Shown piece by piece: positions 8,240-17,326 of a stretch of DNA of 64,000 nucleotides. The notes under the pieces were generated by a model. That model was not told the DNA's origin, did not search any database, and saw only the letters and a program-made list of their open reading frames with translations. The stretch comes from Methylorubrum populi (GTDB taxonomy: Bacteria > Pseudomonadota > Alphaproteobacteria > Rhizobiales > Beijerinckiaceae): positions 25,354 to 89,353 of the forward strand of contig DYYG01000026.1 in the NCBI GenBank assembly GCA_020741775.1, read 5' to 3'. Made by a program: the position numbers and the translations under genes. Numbering within the stretch: position 1 is the stretch's first letter; each line of letters begins with the position of its first letter.

Positions 8240-9604
8240 TCAGTCGCGCCGCTTGAGAAGCGACGCGAAAAAGCCGTCGAGCCCTCCGGCCCGGCCAGAG
8301 CCGCCGCCGAGATGGCTCGGCAGGGTGCGGAGATCGCCGGAGCCGTCGATCAGCTCCGCATGCCCGGCCAGCCGCTCGGCGGTGATCGGGATCCGCTCGA
8401 AATCAGAGTTTCGCGCGAGGAACGCCGCGATCTGTGCCCCGCCCTCCTCCGGCTCGAGGGAGCAGGTGCAATAGACGAGCCGACCGCCGGGCCGGGTCAG
8501 GCGGGCGGCCTTGTCGAGCAGTCGCCGCTGCAGGCCGGCGAGGCGGATCAGGTCGGCCTCGGTCTTCGTCCAGGCGACGTCGGGATGACGCCGGATCGTC
8601 CCGGTCGCGGAACAGGGCGCGTCGAGCAGCACCGCGTCGAAGGGCCGATCCTCCGGCAGGTCGAGGGCATCGGCGGTCACCACCTCGGCGGAGAGACCGA
8701 GACGGTCGAGGTTGCGCGTCAGCCGCTCCAACCGGGCCCCGGATCGGTCCACCGCCGTGACGGCGGCACCGGCGGCGGCGAGCTGAGCGGTCTTGCCCCC
8801 CGGCGCCGCGCAGAGATCGGCGATGCGCTCGCCGGGTTGCGGCGCGAGCAGCCGCACGGGGAGCGAGGCGGCGGCGTCCTGCACCCACCAGGCCCCCTCG
8901 GCGTAGCCGGGCAGGTCGGCCACGGCCTCGCGCACCTCGGTGAGACGGAGGGAGCCGAGATCGAGGAGCGTGCCGCCCAGGCGCCCGGCCCATTGTTCCG
9001 GGTCGCGCGGAATCGTCAGATCGACCGCGGCTCCGTCGAGATGCGCGGCGGCCATGTTTCCGGCGGTCTCGTCGCCATAGGCCGCGCGCCAGCGCCGGGC
9101 GAGCCAGTCCGGAGTGTTGCCTTGAAGCGGATCCCTCTCCTGCGCCCGAATCGCGTCGCGCTCGCGGGCGATCCGGCGCAGGACGGCATTCACCAGGGGC
9201 GCCAGATGCTGAAGCTGAGGATCGGCCTTGGCGAGGCGCACCGAGAGATCGACGGCGGCGTGATCGGCAACCGCGAGGTCGAGGATCTGCGCGGCACCGG
9301 TGACGAGCAAGGCCAGGAGATGGGGCCTGTCTTCGGGCAATCCGTCCCGCAGTCGCTCGGCCAGAGCCGCCCTGATAAAGCCGAGGCGGCGAAAGCTCGC
9401 CGTCGCGATGGCGCGGGCCAGGGCGGCGTCTCCGGGCGCCAAACCGACCCCGCGCCCGGCCTGGGCCAGCGCATCCTCCAGGGCCAGCCCACGGGCGGCA
9501 CCGAGCAGTGTCGCCACCGCCTCGCGCGCGACATGGCGCGCCGCCAAGCCGGGGACGGACGAATCGAAGGGAGGCGGGGTGCGGGTGTTGATTCTCGATG
9601 CCAC
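8240..9604 (-). CDS. rsmB: 16S rRNA (cytosine-967-C5)-methyltransferase family, RsmB-like
   Basis: The protein has an N-terminal NusB-like RNA-binding domain (about the first 130 residues) and a C-terminal SAM-dependent m5C methyltransferase domain. Visible motifs are LCAAPGGKTAQLA (SAM binding), DAPCSATGTIRRHPD (PC cysteine motif) and YCTCSLEPEE (TC catalytic cysteine). Both cysteines of the RsmB/NOP2 mechanism are present, so it should methylate C5 of a cytosine in 16S rRNA. The start is uncertain: a TTG at 9688 would overlap the divergent gene. A GTG at 9602-9604 gives 454 residues and leaves room for a divergent promoter, so it is used here. Confidence 0.88.
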   Translation of the reverse strand: MASRINTRTPPPFDSSVPGLAARHVAREAVATLLGAARGLALEDALAQAGRGVGLAPGDAALARAIATASFRRLGFIRAALAERLRDGLPEDRPHLLALLVTGAAQILDLAVADHAAVDLSVRLAKADPQLQHLAPLVNAVLRRIARERDAIRAQERDPLQGNTPDWLARRWRAAYGDETAGNMAAAHLDGAAVDLTIPRDPEQWAGRLGGTLLDLGSLRLTEVREAVADLPGYAEGAWWVQDAAASLPVRLLAPQPGERIADLCAAPGGKTAQLAAAGAAVTAVDRSGARLERLTRNLDRLGLSAEVVTADALDLPEDRPFDAVLLDAPCSATGTIRRHPDVAWTKTEADLIRLAGLQRRLLDKAARLTRPGGRLVYCTCSLEPEEGGAQIAAFLARNSDFERIPITAERLAGHAELIDGSGDLRTLPSHLGGGSGRAGGLDGFFASLLKRRD

Positions 9605-9691
9605 GCTTGACGTGCCGTTCTCGGTAAAAAGGATCGCAGGATCTCGTTCGGAGACCGATGCAGTCACATCTGTGGACGAGGGATGCAAGCG

Positions 9692-9916
9692 ATGAAGGAT
9701 TTCGGCATGGCGGACGAGACGACGAAGCCGGACGAGCCGCGCCGGCCGCTGAGCCCGGCGGCACAGCGGGCGCTGGCGGAAGCGGCCGAGCGGCGCGCGG
9801 CGATCGATGCGCGGGCCGCCAAGATCGCCGAGCGGCGCGAGACCCTGGGGCGCGGCGGCCTGGAGCCGGTGCGCTACGAGGATTGGGAGGTGAAGGGTCT
9901 CGCCAGCGATTTCTGA
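9692..9916 (+). CDS. DUF1674 / SDHAF4-like succinate dehydrogenase assembly factor
   Basis: The product is a small, highly charged protein whose last 20 residues, around GGLEPVRYEDWEVKG and ending ASDF, match the conserved C-terminus of the DUF1674/Sdh8 (SDHAF4) family. In eukaryotes that family protects the flavinated SdhA subunit during complex II assembly, and a similar role is inferred here. Three in-frame ATGs compete: 9683, 9692 (GAGGG 9 nt upstream) and 9707 (AAGGA 7 nt upstream). The middle one is used, giving 74 residues. It is divergent from rsmB and convergent with pyk, with only 9 nt between the stops. Confidence 0.8.
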   Translation: MKDFGMADETTKPDEPRRPLSPAAQRALAEAAERRAAIDARAAKIAERRETLGRGGLEPVRYEDWEVKGLASDF

Positions 9917-9925
9917 AGCGGCGGC

Positions 9926-11338
9926 TCAGACCTGAATCACGCGGATGTTGTTGGTGTTGCCAACCGTGTGGAAGGGAATGCCGGCCGCGGCCACGATCAT
10001 GTCGTTGGCCTTGGCAAAGCCCTCGCCCTGCGCATGCTGGGCGGCCTTGCTCGTCATCTCCTCGTAGGAATCGACGTCGTCCGTGTGGACGCTGTGCGTG
10101 CCCCAGAGCAGGCTCAGGCGCCGCGCTGTCTCGCGGCTCGGGGTCAGGGCCAGGATCGGCACCGCCGGCCGCTTGCGCGCCACCCGGGCGGCCGTAGTCC
10201 CGCTCGTCGTGTAGGCGACGATGGCACGGGCCTGGACCGCTTCGGCGAGAACCGCCGTCGCCGTGGCGACAGCGTGGGGCGGGGTCTCCTCCTCACCGGG
10301 CTCCGAGGCCGCGACGATCGAGTGATAGAGCTTGTGCCCCTCCACGGACCGGATGATCCGATCCATCATCGCGACCGCCTCGACGGGATAGCGCCCCGTG
10401 GCCGATTCCGCCGATAGCATCACCGCATCGGCGCCGTCATAGATCGCGGTGGCGACGTCCGAGGCCTCGGCCCGGGTCGGCGCCGGAGCGGAGACCATCG
10501 AATCGAGCATCTGGGTCGCCACCACCACCGGCTTCACCGCCAGCCGGCAGGCGCGGATCAGCTCCTTCTGCCGGCCCGGCACGTCCTCGTGCGGAATTTC
10601 GACGCCGAGATCACCGCGGGCCACCATCACGGCATCGGACAAGCGGATGATATCGTCGATGCGATCCAAGGCCTGCGGCTTCTCGATCTTCGACATGATG
10701 CCGGCGCGATCACCGATCAGGGCGCGGGCCTCGATCACGTCGGAGGGCTTCTGGACGAAGGACAGCGCCACCCAATCGACGCCGAGTCCGAGGCCGAAGG
10801 CGAGATCGGCCCGGTCCTTGGTCGTCAGGGGCGAGAGGTCGAGCAGCGTGCCGGGCAGGTTCACGCCCTTGCGGTTCGAGATCGCGCCGCCGGTCAGGAC
10901 CTCGGCCGTGATCGCGCCGGGCTCCAGCCCCGTGACACGAACCCGGATACGACCATCGTCGATGAGGAGTTCCTGCCCGGGGATGACGGCGGCGAAGATC
11001 TCGGGATGGTGCAGCGGGATCGACTGGCTGTCGCCGTCGCTGCCCTCCAGCACGAAGCGTACGGTCTCGCCGGGCACGAGATCGAGCCGTCCCCCCGCAA
11101 GCGTGCCGACGCGAATCTTGGGGCCCTGCAGATCCTGCAGGATGCCGATCGGCCGCCCGACCTCCGTCTCCAGGGCCCGGATCGCGGCATGGACCCGGGC
11201 ATGATCCTCTTGGAGACCGTGGCTGAAGTTGAGGCGGAAGGTGTCGACTCCGGCCAGGAACAGGGCCTTCAACATCTCGGGCGCGGCGCTGGCGGGACCG
11301 ACGGTGGCGACGATCTTGGCGTGACGGTAACGGCGCAT
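9926..11338 (-). CDS. pyk: Pyruvate kinase
   Basis: The 470-residue product has the full set of pyruvate kinase features: KIVATVGPAS at the start, NFSHG, the PKIRVG strand, KIEKPQALDRIDDII with the catalytic Lys, MVARGDLGVEIP (metal-binding Glu/Asp) and the MLDSMVSAPAPTRAEASDVATAIYDGADAVML stretch, here split by Ala/Pro changes within a conserved frame. It converts phosphoenolpyruvate and ADP to pyruvate and ATP. It is the last of a long minus-strand series after gcl-hyi-glxR and the outer-membrane protein, 192 nt after the latter. In that position it could finish the route from glyoxylate through glycerate to pyruvate, though it may have its own promoter. Confidence 0.95.
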   Translation of the reverse strand: MRRYRHAKIVATVGPASAAPEMLKALFLAGVDTFRLNFSHGLQEDHARVHAAIRALETEVGRPIGILQDLQGPKIRVGTLAGGRLDLVPGETVRFVLEGSDGDSQSIPLHHPEIFAAVIPGQELLIDDGRIRVRVTGLEPGAITAEVLTGGAISNRKGVNLPGTLLDLSPLTTKDRADLAFGLGLGVDWVALSFVQKPSDVIEARALIGDRAGIMSKIEKPQALDRIDDIIRLSDAVMVARGDLGVEIPHEDVPGRQKELIRACRLAVKPVVVATQMLDSMVSAPAPTRAEASDVATAIYDGADAVMLSAESATGRYPVEAVAMMDRIIRSVEGHKLYHSIVAASEPGEEETPPHAVATATAVLAEAVQARAIVAYTTSGTTAARVARKRPAVPILALTPSRETARRLSLLWGTHSVHTDDVDSYEEMTSKAAQHAQGEGFAKANDMIVAAAGIPFHTVGNTNNIRVIQV

Positions 11339-11530
11339 GGCTGGTTCGGCCGCGAGCGACCGCCTCCTCGGGAAAACGGGTCCGGGCGTTCGTAAACGCG
11401 CGGGGATCGCGGCCGGGGCAGCTGGCGGCCCCGTCCGCGCTTCGATGGCCCGTCCCGAACTAGGGTCGTCGCGGGCGGCGGCACAGCTCTGCGCCCAACA
11501 ATGGCGCGCGAAGGGTCGGCTCGGGCGCTC

Positions 11531-12535
11531 TCAGAAAATATGGAAGGCGATGCCGGCGAGAAAGCTTTTCTCCTCGGTGCCCTTGAAGGTGGCGGTCTCC
11601 CGGTTGCCGAACTTATTCAGCCAGTACTGGAAACCGACGAAGACATCGACCTTGTTGGGCTGATCGTAGACCAGCTTGCCGAGGTCGAGCACGAGATTGG
11701 TGCGCGACAGGAATTCCAGCCCCCGTGGGGGGTTGAAGGCGTAGGCGCCCAGATTGCCGCCGATGCCGCGGCCCTTGGGCAGCACGATGGTGTTGAAGCC
11801 CGCCAGCGTCAGCGGCAGCCCGCTGAAGGTCAGCGGAACGCTGTAGACGATCTCGAATTCCGGGACCGTGTTGAAGCTCTGGTCACGGTCGGGCCCGGTG
11901 TTGAAGCCGTTGCGGTTCCACTCCTTGTAGGCGTGGACCGACAGGTTGAGGAAACCGGCGGGCACGTCGAAGGCGAAGTTCAGGCCGCCGACGATGTCGC
12001 GCTTCTTCGAGCCGAAGGCGTCGTTCTGCGAATTGGCGTCGAAACCGAAGGCGAGGGAAACCTCCTTGACCAGGCCGGGCAGGGTGAAAGCCTTGGTGCC
12101 GGTGAGCGCGTTGAGGCTGAGGGTGCCGCGATAGAGGCCGTAGGCTTCGGTGTTGCCGTATTCGGCAAAGCTCGGCCCGCCGCTCTGGGTGTTGGTGGTG
12201 CCGGCGGGGAATTGCGAGCCGGATTTGAGAATGTCGAGGGAGAAAAAGTTGGTGCCGTAGGCCCAGGCATCGGCGTGGGAGATGTTGAGGATCTGCTTGG
12301 GCGCCTCGCGGGAGCGGAGGCTGCCATCCGGCCGCTGGATCTGCACACCCGGCGCGACGGTAGGGAACTGGTAGCGGTAGCTCACCTGCGTATCGGCGAA
12401 CAGGAAGAACGGCCCGTCCTTGACCACCCCCTCCTCCGGGGGCCGGTCCCGGGCCGCCGGATCGGCGGCACGGGCTGCGCCGGCCGAGCCGAGCGAGACC
12501 GCGACGGCGAGCAGTATTCTTGCGATCACGATCAT
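11531..12535 (-). CDS. Outer-membrane channel protein, possibly Tsx-like (nucleoside channel)
   Basis: The start at the ATG 12533-12535, right after a GGGGAGGG ribosome site, gives 334 residues. A signal peptide (IARILLAVAVSLGSAGAARA) is followed by a mature protein of alternating beta strands rich in Phe, Tyr, Asn and Gly, ending in a C-terminal Phe (AGIAFHIF), as for porin-type beta-barrels. The AYGTNFFSLDIL segment and overall length recall Tsx-like nucleoside channels, but this is from memory and not certain. Its place 54 nt after glxR, in an island for purine breakdown, fits uptake of nucleosides or purines across the outer membrane. Confidence 0.7.
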   Translation of the reverse strand: MIVIARILLAVAVSLGSAGAARAADPAARDRPPEEGVVKDGPFFLFADTQVSYRYQFPTVAPGVQIQRPDGSLRSREAPKQILNISHADAWAYGTNFFSLDILKSGSQFPAGTTNTQSGGPSFAEYGNTEAYGLYRGTLSLNALTGTKAFTLPGLVKEVSLAFGFDANSQNDAFGSKKRDIVGGLNFAFDVPAGFLNLSVHAYKEWNRNGFNTGPDRDQSFNTVPEFEIVYSVPLTFSGLPLTLAGFNTIVLPKGRGIGGNLGAYAFNPPRGLEFLSRTNLVLDLGKLVYDQPNKVDVFVGFQYWLNKFGNRETATFKGTEEKSFLAGIAFHIF

Positions 12536-12589
12536 GCCCTCCCCTTTTCGAGCCATGCCGTCAGGCCGGCTTTCCGCGCTCTCCGCCCG

Positions 12590-13495
12590 TCATCCGCGTG
12601 CGGCGATGACGTGGCCTGCCATGAGTTCGAGGGCGCGCACCATCGCGGAGTGATCCCATTGCCCGCCGCCCTGGGCGGCGCAGGTATTGAACAGTTCCTG
12701 CGCCGTGGCGGTGTTGGGCAGCGCGACGCCGAGCGCCCGCGCCCCCTGGAGCGCGAGGTTGAGATCCTTCCGGTGCAGGTCGATCCGGAAACCGGGATCG
12801 AAGCTCCGCTTCACCATGCGCTCGCCATGCACTTCCAGGATGCGCGAGGCGGCGAAACCTCCCATCAGGGCCTCACGCACCCGGGCCGGATCGGCCCCGG
12901 CCTTCGAGGCAAAGACCAGCGCCTCGGCGACCGCCTCGATGGTCAGGGCGACGACGATCTGGTTGGCGACCTTGGTGGTCTGGCCGTCGCCGTTGCCGCC
13001 GACCCGGGTGATGTTCCGGCCCATCGCCTCGAACAGGGGCTTGGCGGTGTCGAAGGCTCCCTGCGGCCCGCCGACCATGATGCTCAGGCTGCCGGCCCTG
13101 GCGCCGACCTCGCCGCCGGAGACCGGCGCATCGAGGTAATCGCAGCCGCGCTCGTTGATGCGCCGGGCGAAATCCTTGGTCGCGATCGGATCGATCGAAC
13201 TCATGTCGATCACGATCTTGGCCTCCGTCAGACCCTCGATGACGCCGTCGGCGCCGAACAGAACCTCGGCCACCTGGGGCGTGTCCGGCAGCATCGTGAT
13301 CACGATCTCCGCCCGCTCGGCGACCTCGCGGGCCGATTGGCATTCGATGCCGCCGGCCGCGATCAAGTCGGCGGGCACCGCGCGCCGGCTCTTGAGAAAG
13401 AGCCGGTATCCGGCCTTGATCAGGTTTTCCGCCATCGGCCGGCCCATGATGCCGAGCCCGATGAATCCGACATTCGCCCTATGGTTGGTCGCCAT
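12590..13495 (-). CDS. glxR: 2-hydroxy-3-oxopropionate (tartronate semialdehyde) reductase
   Basis: The 301-residue member of the beta-hydroxyacid dehydrogenase family begins with the Rossmann motif VGFIGLGIMGRPMAENL. It has the substrate-binding DAPVSGGEVGARAGSL motif and the catalytic lysine region GNGDGQTTKVANQI. It reduces tartronate semialdehyde to D-glycerate with NAD(P)H. The ATG at 13493-13495 is used because upstream in-frame sequence overlaps hyi in another reading frame. It follows hyi by 28 nt and works with gcl and hyi on glyoxylate. The narrower call over 3-hydroxyisobutyrate dehydrogenase rests mainly on the gcl-hyi context. Confidence 0.92.
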   Translation of the reverse strand: MATNHRANVGFIGLGIMGRPMAENLIKAGYRLFLKSRRAVPADLIAAGGIECQSAREVAERAEIVITMLPDTPQVAEVLFGADGVIEGLTEAKIVIDMSSIDPIATKDFARRINERGCDYLDAPVSGGEVGARAGSLSIMVGGPQGAFDTAKPLFEAMGRNITRVGGNGDGQTTKVANQIVVALTIEAVAEALVFASKAGADPARVREALMGGFAASRILEVHGERMVKRSFDPGFRIDLHRKDLNLALQGARALGVALPNTATAQELFNTCAAQGGGQWDHSAMVRALELMAGHVIAARG

Positions 13496-13523
13496 GTGGT
13501 TGATCCTTGAAAGGGGGAGAGGC

Positions 13524-14303
13524 TCAGGCGCGATAGGGCGCGAACCAGGACAGCCCGTCCTGGGTGGTCGTCGCCGGGCGGTACTCGCAGCCGATCCAGC
13601 CGCGGTAGCCGATCGCGTCGAGATGGCGGAACAGGAAGGGGTAGTTGATCTCGCCGGTGCCGGGCTCGTTGCGGCCGGGATTGTCGGCGAGCTGCACATG
13701 GGCGATCCGGGACAGGTTCTCCCGGATCGTGCGGGCGAGATCACCTTCCATGATCTGCATGTGATAGGCGTCGTACTGGACGAAGAGGTTGTCCGAGCCG
13801 ACCTCGTCGATCAGCGCCACCGCCTGTGCGGTGTTCGTCAGGAAGAAGCCGGGGATGTCGCGGGTATTGATCGGCTCGATCAAGAGGCGGATGCCGGCCT
13901 TCTTCAGCTCGGCGGCGGCGAAGGCGAGGTTTTCCGTCAACGTCTCGTGCAGCCGCACTTGATCGGCGCCCTCCGGCGCGATCCCCGCAAGACAATTGAT
14001 CTGATCGCAGCCGAGGGCGCCGGCATAGTCGATGGCGCGGGCGACCCCGTCGCGGAACTCCGCCCTGCGCTCCGGCAGCACGGCGATCCCGCGCTCGCCC
14101 GCCGCCCAGTCTCCGGCCGGCAGGTTGTGCAGCACGAGGCGCAACTCGTGCCGCACGAGGCGTTCGTGAATCGCCTCCTTGCGATAGTCGTAAGGGAACA
14201 GGAACTCGACGCCACGAAAGCCGGCCTGCGCCGCCGCTTCGAAACGATCGAGGAAGTCGTGCTCCTGAAAGAGCATGGTCAGGTTGGCGGCGAATTGGGG
14301 CAT
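13524..14303 (-). CDS. hyi: Hydroxypyruvate isomerase
   Basis: The 259-residue product is a TIM-barrel sugar isomerase/endonuclease IV-like protein. It begins MPQFAANLTMLFQEHDFLDRF, like E. coli Hyi, and carries LLIEPINTRDIPGFFL and VQYDAYHMQIMEGD, which supply metal-binding Glu, Asp and His, and later GWIGCEYRPA with the second Glu. It interconverts hydroxypyruvate and tartronate semialdehyde. It lies between gcl and glxR with short gaps (95 and 28 nt), the same order as in the E. coli glyoxylate/allantoin regulon. The ATG at 14301-14303 gives the family length. Confidence 0.93.
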   Translation of the reverse strand: MPQFAANLTMLFQEHDFLDRFEAAAQAGFRGVEFLFPYDYRKEAIHERLVRHELRLVLHNLPAGDWAAGERGIAVLPERRAEFRDGVARAIDYAGALGCDQINCLAGIAPEGADQVRLHETLTENLAFAAAELKKAGIRLLIEPINTRDIPGFFLTNTAQAVALIDEVGSDNLFVQYDAYHMQIMEGDLARTIRENLSRIAHVQLADNPGRNEPGTGEINYPFLFRHLDAIGYRGWIGCEYRPATTTQDGLSWFAPYRA

Positions 14304-14398
14304 GGTCTGGCTTTCTTCCCGGTCGTCTTCGCATCGGGGCCGCCTTCCGGGTGCTCGCCCGCGGCGAGCCCCGAAAGGACAGTGGCAAGACGTGAGAC

Positions 14399-16204
14399 CT
14401 AGGCTGCGGCTGGGGCGGGCAGTGTCTGGCTCGTCCGCAGCGAGAGATCCGGGTCGAGGCAGAGGATCTCCTCGAACTCGTTGACCCCATCGACCTCGGT
14501 GCCCATGGCGATGTTGGTGACGCGTTCGAGGATGAATTCCAGCACGACCGGAACCTGATGCTCGGCCATCAGCGCTTCGGCACGGGCGAAGGCGTCCTTG
14601 AACTCGTTCGGGCTCTTCACCCGGATCGCCTTGCAGCCGAGGCCTTCGGCCACGGCCACGTGATCGACGCCGTAGCCCGGCACCGCGTCGCCCTCCGGCC
14701 GCGCATTGATGTTGTCGAAGGCCAGACTGACCTCGAAATCCATGCCGAAGCCGCGCTGCGACTGCCGGATCAGACCGAGATACGAGTTGTTCACGACGAC
14801 ATGGAGGTAGGGCAGCTTGTGCTGCGCCCCGACCGCCAGTTCCTCGATCAGGAACTGAAAGTCGTAATCGCCCGACAGGGCCACGATCTTGCGGTCCGGG
14901 TCGGCCGCCCGCACGCCGAGGGCGGCGGGCAGGGTCCACCCGAGCGGACCCGCCTGGCCGCAATTGATCCAGTGACGCGGGCGATAGACGTGCAGGAACT
15001 GCGCGCCCGCGATCTGCGACAGGCCGATGGTGGTGACGTAGCAGACGTCCCGCCCCAGCGCCTCGTTCATCTCCTGGTAGACCCGCTGAGGCTTGAGCGG
15101 CACCTGATCGAAATGGGACTTGCGCAGCATCGCGCGCTTGCGGTGGGCACAGGTCGCCGCCCAGGGCGCGCGGTCACGCAGTGCCTCGCGCGCCTTGAGA
15201 TCGCGGGCGACGGCGATGAACTCCCGCAGGGCCGCGGCGGCATCCGAGACGATGCCGAGATCGGGGCCGAAGACCCGCCCGATCTGCGTCGGCTCGATAT
15301 CGACGTGAACGAAGGTCCGGCCCTTGGTGTAGACCTCGACCGAGCCGGTATGGCGGTTCGCCCAGCGATTGCCGATGCCGAGCACGAAGTCGGATTCGAG
15401 GAAGGTGCGATTGCCGTAACGGTGGCTCGTCTGCAGCCCGACCATGCCCGCCATGAGCGGGTGATCGTCGGGAATCGCACCCCAGCCCATCAGGGTCGGG
15501 ACCACCGGCACGCCGGTCAGTTCGGCGAATTCGACGAGCAGGTCGCAGGCATCGGCGTTGATGACGCCGCCTCCGGCCACGATCAGCGGGCGCTCCGCCG
15601 CCTGGAGCATCTGGATCGCCCGCTCCGCCTGCCGGCGCGAACAGGCGGGCTTGTAGGGGGTCAGCGGCTCGTAGGCATCCACGTCGAAGGAGATCTCGGC
15701 GACCTGCACGTCGATGGGCAGGTCGATCAGGACCGGGCCCGGCCTGCCGGAGCGCATGACGTGGAAGGCTTGGCTGAACACCTGCGGGACGAGCGCCGGC
15801 TCACGCACGGTGACCGCCCACTTGGTGACCGGCTTGGCGATCGCCTCGATGTCGACGGCCTGAAAATCCTCCTTGTGCAGCTTGGCTCGCGGCGCCTGGC
15901 CGGTGATGCAAAGAATCGGGATGGAATCGGCCGAGGCCGAGTAGAGCCCGGTGATCATGTCGGTGCCGGCCGGTCCCGACGTGCCGATGCACAGGCCGAT
16001 ATTTCCAGGCTTGGCCCGCGTGTAGCCCTCGGCCATGTGCGACGCCCCCTCGACATGGCGGGCGAGGATGTGGCGGATCGAACCGCGCGCCTTCAGGGCC
16101 GAGTAGAGCGGGTTGATCGCCGCGCCCGGCACGCCGAAGGCACAGGTCACGCCCTCGCGTTCCATGACGAGGACCGCAGCGTCGATCGCGCGCATCTTGG
16201 GCAC
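14399..16204 (-). CDS. gcl: Glyoxylate carboligase (tartronate-semialdehyde synthase)
   Basis: The 601-residue thiamine-diphosphate enzyme condenses two glyoxylates to tartronate semialdehyde and CO2. It keeps the acetohydroxyacid-synthase-like layout. The key Glu of most ThDP enzymes is Val51 ([16 protein letters not shown]), a known special feature of Gcl that separates it from acetolactate synthase. The ThDP/Mg site is in [15 protein letters not shown] and the following [10 protein letters not shown]. The start is GTG at 16202-16204 with GGAGG 5 nt upstream; an ATG nine bases later is too far from it. A LysR gene lies 40 nt upstream in the same direction, a likely local regulator. Confidence 0.96.
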   Translation of the reverse strand: MPKMRAIDAAVLVMEREGVTCAFGVPGAAINPLYSALKARGSIRHILARHVEGASHMAEGYTRAKPGNIGLCIGTSGPAGTDMITGLYSASADSIPILCITGQAPRAKLHKEDFQAVDIEAIAKPVTKWAVTVREPALVPQVFSQAFHVMRSGRPGPVLIDLPIDVQVAEISFDVDAYEPLTPYKPACSRRQAERAIQMLQAAERPLIVAGGGVINADACDLLVEFAELTGVPVVPTLMGWGAIPDDHPLMAGMVGLQTSHRYGNRTFLESDFVLGIGNRWANRHTGSVEVYTKGRTFVHVDIEPTQIGRVFGPDLGIVSDAAAALREFIAVARDLKAREALRDRAPWAATCAHRKRAMLRKSHFDQVPLKPQRVYQEMNEALGRDVCYVTTIGLSQIAGAQFLHVYRPRHWINCGQAGPLGWTLPAALGVRAADPDRKIVALSGDYDFQFLIEELAVGAQHKLPYLHVVVNNSYLGLIRQSQRGFGMDFEVSLAFDNINARPEGDAVPGYGVDHVAVAEGLGCKAIRVKSPNEFKDAFARAEALMAEHQVPVVLEFILERVTNIAMGTEVDGVNEFEEILCLDPDLSLRTSQTLPAPAAA

Positions 16205-16244
16205 GTCTTCCTCCCGGAAATGATGTCAGTTTTTTACTTGTATA

Positions 16245-17222
16245 TTATTCAGATTTATTTTCGAAGTACTCAGGATCGATTTGATTTATTCCATCCCGGA
16301 ATAGATCGGTGCGGTCATCGGAATGCTGCCACCATGCGTCACGCAGGCGCGGCGCCAGATAGCGGATCAGCGCCGTGACCTTGCGCGGCACGAGCTTGGG
16401 CGAAGGAAACACGGCGTAGAGTTCCTGATCGGGCAGCACGTAGCCGGGCAGGCATTCCGTGATCTCGCCGGAGCGCAGGGCGCTCTCGGCGACGTAGCGA
16501 GGCAGGATCGCGACCCCGAGGCCGGAGCGGACCGCCGAGAGCAGGGTCGGCAGGTTGTTGGAGCGGAGGCAGCCGCGCACGCTCACGGCATGGGTGCGTC
16601 CGTCGGCGGCGCGCATCTGCCAGACGGCATCGCCCTGCACGCTCGAATAGACGACGCAATCGTGGCTGCCGAGATCCTCCGGTGCCTCCGGTGTCCCGCG
16701 CCGCGCGAGGTAGCCGGGTGCGGCCACCGTGATCCAGGGATTGGCGCCGAGATAGCGCCCGCCGAGGGAGGAATCGGTGAGCCGCCCCATCCGCAGCGCC
16801 ACATCGATGCCGCGGGCAATCAGGTCGACGTAGGAATCCTCGCAGGTCAGGTCGACCTTCAGCCGGGGATGGGCCTGGATGAAGGGCAGCAGCATCGGCC
16901 CGATCACGGCCTCGCCGAAGGCGACGGAGGTCGAGATCCGCAGGGTGCCCTCGAGTTCGGCGTCGTGGCGCCGCACCAAGCCCTCGGCCTCCTCGATCTG
17001 GCGCAGGATCGAGCGGCAGGTTTCGTAATAGAGCCATCCCGCCTCGTTGAGGCCGATACCGCGGGTGTTGCGGTTGATCAGCCGCGTGCCGAGACGGGTC
17101 TCCAGCGCGGCAATCGACTTCGTCACCGTCGACTGAGCCAGTTCGAGGTCGTCGGCCGCCTTGGAGAAGCTGTTCAGCTCCGCCACTCGCACGAAGACCC
17201 GCATCGCGGTCAGGTGATCCAC
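16245..17222 (-). CDS. LysR-family transcriptional regulator upstream of gcl
   Basis: The protein has about 325 residues from a GTG start (complement of 17220-17222) that gives VDHLTAMRVFVRVAE, the common opening of the family. The helix-turn-helix is FSKAADDLELAQSTVTKSIAALETRLG, split by the usual spacing, and the effector domain starts with EGTLRISTSVAFGEAVIGP. It is transcribed together with gcl (40 nt gap) rather than divergently, unusual for LysR, and lies 104 nt after the cytochrome gene. The segment 16230-16275 at its 3' end is clearly AT-richer than its surroundings. Inferred role: sensing glyoxylate or a purine intermediate. The ATG at 17204 is an alternative start. Confidence 0.88.
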   Translation of the reverse strand: MDHLTAMRVFVRVAELNSFSKAADDLELAQSTVTKSIAALETRLGTRLINRNTRGIGLNEAGWLYYETCRSILRQIEEAEGLVRRHDAELEGTLRISTSVAFGEAVIGPMLLPFIQAHPRLKVDLTCEDSYVDLIARGIDVALRMGRLTDSSLGGRYLGANPWITVAAPGYLARRGTPEAPEDLGSHDCVVYSSVQGDAVWQMRAADGRTHAVSVRGCLRSNNLPTLLSAVRSGLGVAILPRYVAESALRSGEITECLPGYVLPDQELYAVFPSPKLVPRKVTALIRYLAPRLRDAWWQHSDDRTDLFRDGINQIDPEYFENKSE

Positions 17223-17326
17223 GGCGCGGAGTCCGTCGGGTCGGAGCGGAGATGCCCCTCTCCCCGCCTGCGAGGAAAGAGGATGCGCGGCGCGCGCAGC
17301 GATGGTTCTGAAAAGGCCATCACCGC

